This document shows positions 8,305 to 15,740 of a stretch of DNA of 64,000 nt, piece by piece. The notes under the pieces were generated by a model that was not told where the DNA came from, made no database searches, and saw only the letters and a list, made by a program, of their open reading frames with translations. Every line of letters starts with the position of its first letter. The stretch's first letter is position 1. A program made the position numbers and the translations under genes. This stretch comes from Oleispira sp963851095 (GTDB taxonomy: Bacteria > Pseudomonadota > Gammaproteobacteria > Pseudomonadales > Oceanobacteraceae): assembly GCA_963851095.1 (NCBI GenBank), contig CAWKOX010000006.1:169963-233962 (forward strand), read 5' to 3'.

Positions 8305-9914
8305 TGTCACACCAGTCTAACTTGATTGCAGACGATATCCTTGGCTATCTGAAGCAGCACGAAAACAAACAAATGTTGCGCTTTTTAACCTGCGGCAACG
8401 TAGATGACGGTAAATCGACGTTGATCGGCCGTCTTCTTTATGATTCCAAAATGATCTTTGAAGATCAGCTAGCGTCTATCGAAAGCGACTCGGTTAAATC
8501 CGGTACTCAAGGCGACAAAATTGACCTTGCGCTATTGGTTGATGGCTTAGCCGCTGAACGTGAACAGGGCATCACCATTGATGTTGCGTACCGTTATTTC
8601 TCTACCGAGAAGCGTAAGTTCATCATCGCTGATACACCAGGACACGAACAATATACTCGCAACATGGCAACCGGTGCTTCTACCTGTGACCTTGCGATTA
8701 TCTTGATTGATGCACGTTATGGCGTACAGACGCAAACGAAACGTCACTCGTATATTGCTTCTCTACAGGGCATTAAGCACGTTGTTGTTGCGATCAACAA
8801 AATGGACTTGATGGACTTTAGCGAAGATCGCTACAACGAAATCAAAGAAGATTATTTAGCCTTTGCTAAGAACTTAAATATTCCTGACATTCAATGTGTT
8901 CCTCTGTCTGCATTAGACGGCGATAACATCGTGAACCGCTCTGAGCGCTCACCTTGGTATAAAGAAAAAACATTGATGGAAATTTTGAACACCGTTGAAG
9001 TTTCTGAAGATAAAAACCTTGAAAACTTCCGCTTCCCAGTTCAATACGTTAACCGTCCTAACCTCGACTTCCGTGGTTTCTGCGGAACGGTAGCTTCTGG
9101 TAAAGTTCGCCCAGGCGATAGCGTTATGGCATTGCCATCGCGTAAAACCAGCACTGTCGATAAGATTGTGACCTTTGATGGCGACCTAGACGAAGCGTTC
9201 AACGGTCAAGCCGTTACGATCACTCTGAAAGACGAAATCGACGTTTCTCGTGGCGATATGTTGGTTCACATTGACGACCTTCCTACCGTTGCTAGCAAAG
9301 TAAACGCTGACATCGTATGGATGGCTGATGCTGAATTGGTTTCGGGTAAGCAATACGAAATTAAGTTCTCGTCTTCTATCACTCAAGGCGCTGTGAGTAA
9401 AATTCATCACCGTGTTGATGTAAACACCATGGAGCAACACCCTGCTTCTGGGGTTAAATTAAACGAAATTGCTTTGTGTGAAGTTACACTTAACAAGCCA
9501 ATGTCGTTTGATTCTTATCAGCAGAACCGCGCTACCGGTGCTTTCATCATCATCGACCGCCTAACCAACGTAACCGTTGGTGCAGGTATGGTTGTTGGCG
9601 AAGCTCAAGATAGCGACGGCGATACAACTGAAGTAACGGCAGCAGATAAAGCCAAGCGCTTTGCACAGCTACCAGCGATTGTTGCGATCAATGGCAGTAA
9701 CCCAGAAACAACGGCAAAAGCACTTGATCGCCGTTTATTCGAAATGGGGAAAGTAGCGGCCATTGCAAACAATGCTCAAGCTCACATCTTGAAAGATGCA
9801 GGCCTAATCGCATTGGTTGCAGGCGGAGCAGACGATGCTTGCATTAGCCTTGCTGCTGACGAAGATAGCCTAGACAGCATGATTGCTACGCTACAAGAGA
9901 AAGGCATCATTTAA
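8304..9914 (+). CDS. cysN: Sulfate adenylyltransferase GTPase subunit CysN with a degenerate C-terminal extension
   Basis: CysN is the EF-Tu-like GTPase that powers APS synthesis by CysD. The G domain shows GNVDDGKS (31-38), DTPGHEQY and NKMD, followed by the two beta-barrel domains ending in RLTNVTVGAGMV. Classical CysN is about 475 residues; this one is 536. The extra C-terminus (about 446-536) resembles a shrunken APS kinase (CysC) as found in CysNC fusions: KRFAQLP, then a strand, then ALDRRLFEMG. The P-loop expected there is replaced by GSNPETTA and much of the kinase core is missing, so it should not bind ATP in the usual way. The main assignment is firm; the extension is read as vestigial. 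Confidence 0.94.
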   Translation: MSHQSNLIADDILGYLKQHENKQMLRFLTCGNVDDGKSTLIGRLLYDSKMIFEDQLASIESDSVKSGTQGDKIDLALLVDGLAAEREQGITIDVAYRYFSTEKRKFIIADTPGHEQYTRNMATGASTCDLAIILIDARYGVQTQTKRHSYIASLQGIKHVVVAINKMDLMDFSEDRYNEIKEDYLAFAKNLNIPDIQCVPLSALDGDNIVNRSERSPWYKEKTLMEILNTVEVSEDKNLENFRFPVQYVNRPNLDFRGFCGTVASGKVRPGDSVMALPSRKTSTVDKIVTFDGDLDEAFNGQAVTITLKDEIDVSRGDMLVHIDDLPTVASKVNADIVWMADAELVSGKQYEIKFSSSITQGAVSKIHHRVDVNTMEQHPASGVKLNEIALCEVTLNKPMSFDSYQQNRATGAFIIIDRLTNVTVGAGMVVGEAQDSDGDTTEVTAADKAKRFAQLPAIVAINGSNPETTAKALDRRLFEMGKVAAIANNAQAHILKDAGLIALVAGGADDACISLAADEDSLDSMIATLQEKGII

Positions 9915-9962
9915 CTCTGATGCAACTCTGATCCTTTAGCGATAAGCCTGCCTAGCAAGCAC

Positions 9963-10023
9963 AAAAAAGCGCTCAAGCGGCCGAATACCTTACGGAGGTA
10001 ATTGATCGCAAGAGCGCTTTTTT
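9963..10023 (+). terminator. Terminator after cysDN
   Basis: GCGCTC at 9969-9974 pairs with GAGCGC at 10012-10017, flanked by an A-run before and a run of seven T after, with a smaller hairpin (TACCT/AGGTA) inside. This is a rho-independent-type terminator, usable in both directions. Confidence 0.7.
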
Positions 10024-10129
10024 TATGCCTGTTAACTGACATTCCTGACGGGCCAATGATTAAAATAAGATCAAAAACCTAAGTCTTTGAAAAAGATACA
10101 AAATAATAGAAATAATGTCAGAAAAACTC

Positions 10130-10157
10130 TTGACGAAAAGTTAAATGGTGACATAAT
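10130..10157 (+). promoter_or_regulatory. Promoter of the tRNA gene
   Basis: A TTGACG -35 box at 10130-10135 and a CATAAT -10 box at 10152-10157 are separated by 16 bases, followed by a GC-rich discriminator (ACGCGCC), as common for stable-RNA promoters under stringent control. The tRNA begins about 35 bases downstream. Confidence 0.65.
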
Positions 10158-10192
10158 ACGCGCCACTTGAGAGGCGAAAGCCAACAAGTTTT

Positions 10193-10269
10193 AGCTATGT
10201 AGCTCAGTTGGTTAGAGCACAGCATTCATAATGCTGGGGTCGGCAGTTCAAGTCTGCCCATAGCTACCA
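10193..10269 (+). tRNA. tRNA-Met (anticodon CAT), probably elongator
   Basis: A 77-base tRNA folds fully: acceptor stem AGCTATG/CATAGCT, D-stem GCTC/GAGC, anticodon stem CAGCA/TGCTG with loop TTCATAA, T-stem GGCAG/CTGCC with TTCAAGT loop, discriminator A and an encoded CCA. The anticodon CAT is at 10227-10229. It is not an initiator by the paired first acceptor position. Elongator Met is the likely identity; the lysidine-modified Ile2 tRNA also has CAT and cannot be fully excluded. Confidence 0.9.
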
Positions 10270-10279
10270 AATTCTAAAG

Positions 10280-10314
10280 AACCCGCTAATGAGCAATCAT
10301 TAGCGGGTTTTTTT
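10280..10314 (+). terminator. Rho-independent terminator after the tRNA
   Basis: A 12-base perfect stem (ACCCGCTAATGA and its complement), four-base loop and a run of seven T directly follow the tRNA. It may also end the opposing nadV transcript. Confidence 0.85.
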
Positions 10315-10370
10315 ATGCCTGTGTTTTAGCATTTGTTTTTTCCAAGATCTTTGCAGCTACTGCCTCTATA

Positions 10371-11759
10371 TTACAAAGGGGTGTTTGCATTCTCTCTAAC
10401 TTCATCAAACGTATACGACTTTAGAATTTTTCCATTTTTATAGACAACTTCTAAAACATTATTACGCCGACCCAGATCATTCTCTTGAATAGTTTTATAG
10501 CCTAATACTTCATCTTTAACGACCGCCAAGCGTCCTTTTTTACTGCGTTTACCTTTGTCAGTAATAGGATCTTTATAAACGTCTCGCCATAAACCCTCTA
10601 CCTTAGCGGCACTGGCTTTCATGGCAAAGTTCATAGTATCTCGATCAACTCGCTGCAAAAGAGCACCGCCCATGCCAAATGCAATGTTATCTGCACTTTG
10701 CTGACGCATTTTCATGGTGGCTAATATGGCTTCAATAGTTCTCTCTTCAATACCATCACCTTGAATCACTCGAATGCAGTCTGGCAATGTACGATAGCCT
10801 TGAGCATTAATACTAAAACCAAATTTTTGCATTAATCGCTCAATCGTTTCCGTCACGATAGAAACTGGATCACCACTGTCAGGGCGAATAACTAACGTAC
10901 CACCGCTGCCTTCAACTTTATTTTTTAACTCATCACCCCAGATATTGTCGATCGCATTCCATAGGTCATAAGAGTCACTAACAACCGCCACCAGTTTTCC
11001 TGGTTTAGAAAATTGATCCAACATATTTTCATAGGCTTTAGCTTCGTTCTCTTTTCCCCAGCATGTCATTGTGCTGTGTTCTGCAGCAGGAATCGAAAAG
11101 CCAGCCATATCAGCATCATAATATTTTCGTGTTGAGACAATAGCGCTAATAGTATCTGTACCCATAAAGTTCACTAAGTGAGCCGCTCCGCCTATGGCTG
11201 CTGATTCTTCGCTGGTTGCACCACGAGCACCAAAATCGTGTAGCTTAAAACCAATGCCCTCTATGCTACCGGTGGTTTCAAACATGTATTTTTTAATTAC
11301 CTGTTTACAGTTATACGACACTGTCGCAACGGTAGTGGGATACCAAACAGCGCGTAATAAAGCTGTTTCCATATAACTGGTTAACCACGCACAATTTGGG
11401 TCGGTATTAATCACTTGCACCATGGCGTTGCGAATAGGCATGACGGTGCCTTCTGGAATCGCTTGTATTTCTAACGGTAAATAGCCTTGGTATTCTTTTA
11501 CGATATAACGCCAGCCTTCCTCATTGAATGGAACGCCGTGAGCTTCCATGATGATTTTAGCTTCATCAATATCGGCATTGGTAATGGGCTTGGTTAAGTA
11601 TTCTTTGATGAACATCTGCAAGCCAAAGAAAACAGCATTTTCAAAACGGCCTGCGCGCGCTTCGATGTAACTAGATACTTGCGTTGTTGCCGGTGGATAT
11701 TGCAAGTAGTGTGATGCTTTGTAGCTATCGGCGTTTAAAATAATATTTCGATTAGTCAT
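10371..11759 (-). CDS. nadV: Nicotinamide phosphoribosyltransferase NadV
   Basis: NadV (NAMPT family) makes nicotinamide mononucleotide from nicotinamide and PRPP, the first step of one-step NAD salvage. The 462-residue length fits. Signatures include LNADSYKASHYLQYP at the N-terminus, KLHDFGARGATSEESA (with the family His-Asp-Phe-Gly-Ala-Arg-Gly motif) near residue 167, and VIRPDSGDP near 285. A GGAGG ribosome site lies nine bases before the ATG. It lies 73 bases downstream of nadM, the next enzyme of the same route, in the same direction, so the pair is likely one operon governed by NrtR. Confidence 0.94.
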   Translation of the reverse strand: MTNRNIILNADSYKASHYLQYPPATTQVSSYIEARAGRFENAVFFGLQMFIKEYLTKPITNADIDEAKIIMEAHGVPFNEEGWRYIVKEYQGYLPLEIQAIPEGTVMPIRNAMVQVINTDPNCAWLTSYMETALLRAVWYPTTVATVSYNCKQVIKKYMFETTGSIEGIGFKLHDFGARGATSEESAAIGGAAHLVNFMGTDTISAIVSTRKYYDADMAGFSIPAAEHSTMTCWGKENEAKAYENMLDQFSKPGKLVAVVSDSYDLWNAIDNIWGDELKNKVEGSGGTLVIRPDSGDPVSIVTETIERLMQKFGFSINAQGYRTLPDCIRVIQGDGIEERTIEAILATMKMRQQSADNIAFGMGGALLQRVDRDTMNFAMKASAAKVEGLWRDVYKDPITDKGKRSKKGRLAVVKDEVLGYKTIQENDLGRRNNVLEVVYKNGKILKSYTFDEVRENANTPL

Positions 11760-11832
11760 GATGGAAATCCTCCAGTCATTTAAGGTAGAAGCGGGTCTAT
11801 CCTGCTTCGCTATTAATTAAGTTGGTAAACGT

Positions 11833-12882
11833 TTACATACCCGTTAATTCTTTAATTATGAAGTAGTGATCTTCAAAAATTTTGGCTGGATCTAAATCGG
11901 CAAGTGGAACCCACATGGCCTGCTTCGCATCATCCCCTCCCTTCACTTTTGGTAATGCTTTATTCGGCGCTAGCTCTATGTAAAAAGCGTGGGTTATAGT
12001 TCTGCCTCTGGCCGAACGATGCGGATCATCAAATACTTGCTGTTGTTTAATCGAACCAATCAAAACGGGTGCAGGTACTTTTAAGCGCGTTTCTTCTCTT
12101 AGTTCTCGCAAACACGCGTCGACTAATTTTTCGCCGCGATCTAAAAATCCACCAGGTAAAGCCAACAAACCTTTTCCAGGACGAGCTTTGCGCTCAACCA
12201 TTAATACATGACCGCTTTGAATAACAACCGCATCGACTGTCACAAAAGTGGGCTCGTAAGGTGCGCTTTTCCATGCCTGTTTGTATTTATCAACAAACTC
12301 GTGCTCACCTTTGATCTCTTGATAATACGGTGTGGCGGTAAATTGTTTGATCGCTTGCTGAACGTTGTCAGGAAAAACTTGAGCACCTTCTGATTCGATA
12401 TAAGCCATTCCTGCATCGGAAAAAATCTCTTGCCGAATAGGAGTTGCCGATAAGCCTTTATAGTTTGCGACTTGCACAGAACTCCACTGTGGAAACAGGT
12501 TTAAATAATAAGACGATTGATCTTTGCTATGCCCAATCAAACCTACTTTAGGTTGCTTGTGAGGCATTCCATAATGCGCGATAACGAAGCCATTAACAGT
12601 TGCTTGCACATTACGAACCCAAGACTCATCGTTGTAAGCGCTGTCCATGAGCGGCGCTATATGTAGGCGGCTATTGTCGGCACTGGAAACTGCACCGCGA
12701 ATCATTGCTTCTCGCTCAGACATTGACCAAGGATTTCTCACCGATCGAGGTTGGTGAGCTGATCCGCACAACACAATTAAATGCTCTGCCTGCTCTAATC
12801 CCTGCTTAATCACCGAAAGGTGTCCTTGGTGAAAGGGTTGGAAACGGCCAATAAATACTAAAAAATCGTATTTCTTATTCAT
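11833..12882 (-). CDS. nadM: Bifunctional NMN adenylyltransferase / Nudix hydrolase NadM
   Basis: This fusion has an N-terminal nucleotidyltransferase domain (GRFQPFHQGHLSVI near residue 12, then GHSKDQSSYYL near 140) that converts NMN to NAD, and a C-terminal Nudix domain with an intact box, GGFLDRGEKLVDACLREL continuing into REET, typical of ADP-ribose pyrophosphatases. The ATG at 12882 has AAGGAG nine bases upstream and gives the canonical start; a longer in-frame start at 13002 adds 40 residues with no likeness to the family and a weaker site. It works with nadV just downstream. Length of 349 residues is usual for NadM-Nudix proteins. Confidence 0.93.
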   Translation of the reverse strand: MNKKYDFLVFIGRFQPFHQGHLSVIKQGLEQAEHLIVLCGSAHQPRSVRNPWSMSEREAMIRGAVSSADNSRLHIAPLMDSAYNDESWVRNVQATVNGFVIAHYGMPHKQPKVGLIGHSKDQSSYYLNLFPQWSSVQVANYKGLSATPIRQEIFSDAGMAYIESEGAQVFPDNVQQAIKQFTATPYYQEIKGEHEFVDKYKQAWKSAPYEPTFVTVDAVVIQSGHVLMVERKARPGKGLLALPGGFLDRGEKLVDACLRELREETRLKVPAPVLIGSIKQQQVFDDPHRSARGRTITHAFYIELAPNKALPKVKGGDDAKQAMWVPLADLDPAKIFEDHYFIIKELTGM

Positions 12883-13029
12883 AGCAGCAAACTCCTTGCT
12901 GGTGCTCTCTCTTAAAACATCAAGAAACGGGTCTATCCCCTTCCTCGTATAAATTACTCTAGTGAATCCCACCGGAGCATCTGTTGAAATAGATAGTGTC
13001 ATAGAGCCACTTACCTTGCAAGTAGTTTA

Positions 13030-13059
13030 TTTATATCCATTACTTAAGCGGGTTATCAA
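13030..13059 (-). promoter_or_regulatory. Candidate promoter of nadM-nadV
   Basis: On the minus strand TTGATA (13059-13054) and TATAAA (13035-13030) are 18 bases apart. This would give a leader of roughly 140 bases to the chosen nadM start. Read by eye only. Confidence 0.4.
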
Positions 13060-13075
13060 TTACGATCCAATACCA

Positions 13076-13104
13076 TTGACTTAGTGTCACAATGCCACTA
13101 CTGT
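13076..13104 (+). promoter_or_regulatory. Candidate promoter of nrtR
   Basis: TTGACT at 13076-13081 and TACTGT at 13099-13104 are 17 bases apart, 33 bases before the nrtR ATG. The -10 match is weak, but the spacer is filled exactly by the palindrome described separately, which is what an autoregulated promoter would look like. Confidence 0.45.
13082..13100. promoter_or_regulatory. Palindromic operator, probable NrtR box
   Basis: TAGTGTCA-CAA-TGCCACTA forms two eight-base arms with one mismatch. It lies in the divergent nadM/nrtR intergenic region, between the putative -35 and -10 of nrtR. NrtR proteins are known to bind palindromes of about 21 bases near NAD genes, released by ADP-ribose-type ligands; identity of this site as the NrtR box is an inference from position and symmetry. 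Confidence 0.65.
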
Positions 13105-13136
13105 GCTTTTAAGCTTCGATATGGATAAGCAAAAAT

Positions 13137-13859
13137 ATGAATAACAAAGAACAAGAATACTTAAATAGTTACAATATTCATGATTTTGAGGTTCCTCTCA
13201 CGTCTGTCGATATCTCTATTTTTACTGTAATCGATAACAATTTGAAGATTCTTTTGGTTAAAAGAAATCAGTTTCCTGAAAAAGGGAAATGGGCTCTACC
13301 AGGTGGATTTGTTGATTTAGATAAAGATCAGGATCTTAGCGGTACCGCTAAAAGAAAGCTGTTAGAGAAAACAGGCGTAGATATTTCCCATATTGAACAA
13401 GTTGAAACTATCGGAAATAAGCACAGAGACCCAAGAGGTTGGTCACTCACGGTTACTTACATGGCATTAATCTCGGCCAGTAATATAACGCTGATAAAAG
13501 ACGATAGTTCAGAAGAAGTCGCTTGGGTATCTTTGCAAGAAATCAATACTCAATATTTATTAGCTTTTGATCATGAAAAATTGATTAAACTTTGCAATGA
13601 ACGATTACAAAGTAAAGTTCAGTACACTTCACTTCCCGTTAATTTACTCCCTTTTGAATTTACGCTTTCAGAACTACAAAAGATCTTCGAACTGCTGCTA
13701 GATCGTTCTATCGAGAAAAAATCATTTCGAAGAAGAGTACTCGATGGCCATATTATTGAAGAGAGTGGCAATATGAAACTGGGCAGTACCAGGCCAGCAA
13801 AGCTTTATAAACTTATTGATGATAAAAGTAAGAACTTTATATTTCCTCGAAGCATATAG
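13137..13859 (+). CDS. nrtR: NrtR-type Nudix-related transcriptional regulator of NAD metabolism
   Basis: A 240-residue protein with an N-terminal Nudix fold (about 15-150) and a C-terminal winged-helix region (about 160-235, including FRRRVLDGHIIEESG). The Nudix box starts as GGFVDLDKDQDL but the catalytic REUxEE part is replaced by KRKLLEKTG, so catalysis should be lost, as expected for a sensor. NrtR regulators repress NAD salvage genes and respond to ADP-ribose. It is divergent from nadM-nadV, which strongly supports the role. Only 59 bases separate it from the chorismatase cluster downstream, with no clear terminator between, so the cluster might be read from the nrtR promoter. Confidence 0.88.
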   Translation: MNNKEQEYLNSYNIHDFEVPLTSVDISIFTVIDNNLKILLVKRNQFPEKGKWALPGGFVDLDKDQDLSGTAKRKLLEKTGVDISHIEQVETIGNKHRDPRGWSLTVTYMALISASNITLIKDDSSEEVAWVSLQEINTQYLLAFDHEKLIKLCNERLQSKVQYTSLPVNLLPFEFTLSELQKIFELLLDRSIEKKSFRRRVLDGHIIEESGNMKLGSTRPAKLYKLIDDKSKNFIFPRSI

Positions 13860-13918
13860 TCGCTAGGCCTAACCACTGATTACGACATTACCCTTAATTA
13901 AGTTAAAAAGAGGTTTTT

Positions 13919-14938
13919 TTGAAAGGTTATTCATCGGGCATTCGCCCTTATATGTTAACGATAGAAGAATATATTTCTATCTGTGAGAACAAAAACATTT
14001 ATATTTTAGCCGCCATTATACATGACTCTAAAATTACAATAAGCAGCCCTTGGCCTACAGTTTATTCAAGTTTACCCGCAGCTACTGAGCGCAGCATAGA
14101 AATTTGGTTAACCGATAGCAAACCAACTTACTCTCACGAAGATAATCTCCACATTAGTTTTACTGATGATTTGTTATTTACTTCTTTAACCTGTAGCCGT
14201 TCTGATCTGAATCTAAACGCTTATTCGATTTACAAGGCATTAATTAAAATAAGTAAAGACTACGAAAAGCCGAACATTATTCGCATGTGGAATGAAATTC
14301 CTCAGATCAACCAAAATGATAATGATATAGAGAGATATAAATCCTTTTGTTATGGTCGCTCGCAGGCATTTGAAGAAGAAAAATTTCAAGGCAGTGATTT
14401 TCCTGCCGCTAGCGCTCTTGGCTCTCAATTTAATAACAACAATGTGAATGTCTATTTCATCAGCGCTAATACTGCTGGAAGAACAATTGAAAATCCTAAT
14501 CAAGTTAGTGCATTTGAATACCCAAAACAATATGGAATACGAGCGCCTTCATTCTGTAGAGCTTCACTTCTATCTTTAAACAATAAAAAAATGCTGTTTG
14601 TTTCGGGCACTGCTAGCATTGTTGGACACAAAACTATCCACATAGGTAATATCATTGAACAAACACATCAGTCCTTACGTAATATAAAGGTGCTAATGGA
14701 TCAAGCCCAAGATAATGCTGAGAATGCATATTCACCTCAAATTCAAACATCGGCTCTAAAAGTCTATTTAAGAAATAAAAAAGATTATAAAAGTGTGAAG
14801 GCTATTTTGGATGAATATGCGATTAAAGAGAAAAATACCCTATACATTCAAGCTGATATTTGCCGTAGTGATTTATTAGTTGAAATTGAAGCTTTTTTTG
14901 AGGATTCAATTCAAAAAGGAGACGAATATGAATTATAA
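13919..14938 (+). CDS. Chorismatase (FkbO/Hyg5/XanB2 family)
   Basis: Chorismatases split pyruvate from chorismate, giving 3-hydroxybenzoate, 3- and 4-hydroxybenzoate, or a dihydrodiol depending on subtype. The 339-residue protein shows the family's hallmarks: IRMWNEIPQIN (121-131), RYKSFCYGRSQAF (139-151), PAASALG (162-168), NPNQVSAFEYP, then SFCRASLL, FVSGTASIVGH (227-237) and the C-terminal DICRSDLLVEIE (313-324). Cys315, seven residues before a conserved Glu, is the kind of residue I recall from the 3-hydroxybenzoate-forming Hyg5 type, but this is tentative. TTG at 13919 is the start that keeps the full N-terminus, with AAGAGG just upstream; an ATG at 13952 is the alternative. It opens an eight-gene overlapping run. 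Confidence 0.88.
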   Translation: MKGYSSGIRPYMLTIEEYISICENKNIYILAAIIHDSKITISSPWPTVYSSLPAATERSIEIWLTDSKPTYSHEDNLHISFTDDLLFTSLTCSRSDLNLNAYSIYKALIKISKDYEKPNIIRMWNEIPQINQNDNDIERYKSFCYGRSQAFEEEKFQGSDFPAASALGSQFNNNNVNVYFISANTAGRTIENPNQVSAFEYPKQYGIRAPSFCRASLLSLNNKKMLFVSGTASIVGHKTIHIGNIIEQTHQSLRNIKVLMDQAQDNAENAYSPQIQTSALKVYLRNKKDYKSVKAILDEYAIKEKNTLYIQADICRSDLLVEIEAFFEDSIQKGDEYEL

Positions 14939-15740
14939 GAATGATGACATTGAGATCATCGATGGAAGAATTCCAACCCCTTCACTGGAAGTTCATATTG
15001 TCGATCACTGTAATCTACGCTGTGCAGAGTGCTGCTCGTTATCGCCTTTATTACCAGAGCACTATATTAAACCCGAAGACATGCGTCACGACCTTGAATT
15101 AGCCACAAGAGTAGTTAAGCCCACTTATCTTAAATTGGTTGGTGGCGAACCTCTACTGCATCCTAATATTATTGAATGCTTACAATCCGCTAGGCCATTC
15201 GCTGACATATTATCTGTGACGACCAATGCAATATTATTAGAAAAAATGAACGATGAATTTTGGACATTAATAGATGCGCTAACTATTTCTATTTATCCAA
15301 CGCCTAAACTTCATCAGAAAACCTTAGATTATATTCATAATAAGGCACGTATATTTGATGTTTCTTTAAACATTAAACATCAGTCTAACTTCGTCGTCAT
15401 GAACCGATGGAATGAACCCGCTGATGCTGAAATAACCAAAGATATATATTTGAACTGCTGGTTAAGAGAGCGCTGCCACATTGTCGATAAAGGACGTTTT
15501 TATCAATGCACTCGCCCACCACATCTAGATACTTTTTTTAAAGGAAAAAAAGATTATCATCAAGATGGCATACTTTTACATAAAGATGCGTCTTTACTCG
15601 AAGAAATTTTTCAATATTTAAAACGCAGTGAACCGCTTGAAAGCTGTTATAAGTGTAAAGGTGGCAGCGCTGAAGAACAGCCACATAGAATGCAAACATC
15701 TAAAGAATTAATTCAGCTGCTGGAACTGCAAAATGAGTGA
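14928..15740 (+). CDS. Radical SAM enzyme with C-terminal Cys-rich region
   Basis: A 270-residue radical SAM protein with the cluster-binding CNLRCAEC at residues 28-35 (Cys28, Cys32, Cys35, plus an adjacent Cys36), GGEP at 72-75 for SAM binding, and TTNA near 98. Five further cysteines near the C-terminus (177, 183, 194, 240, 243) could bind an auxiliary iron-sulfur cluster, as in SPASM/twitch enzymes. The ATG at 14928 has GGAG seven bases upstream and overlaps the chorismatase stop by 11 bases. No RiPP precursor is seen nearby, so a small-molecule substrate from the same pathway is more likely. The reaction is not known to me. Confidence 0.85.
   Translation: MNYKNDDIEIIDGRIPTPSLEVHIVDHCNLRCAECCSLSPLLPEHYIKPEDMRHDLELATRVVKPTYLKLVGGEPLLHPNIIECLQSARPFADILSVTTNAILLEKMNDEFWTLIDALTISIYPTPKLHQKTLDYIHNKARIFDVSLNIKHQSNFVVMNRWNEPADAEITKDIYLNCWLRERCHIVDKGRFYQCTRPPHLDTFFKGKKDYHQDGILLHKDASLLEEIFQYLKRSEPLESCYKCKGGSAEEQPHRMQTSKELIQLLELQNE

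Noticed and set aside
8304..9914. Functional CysNC fusion
   Set aside because: The C-terminal part lacks the P-loop and about half of the kinase length, so it cannot be called an active APS kinase.
10130..11759. Genomic island inserted at the tRNA gene
   Set aside because: No integrase and no duplicated tRNA 3' end seen; nadV-nadM read as ordinary metabolic genes.
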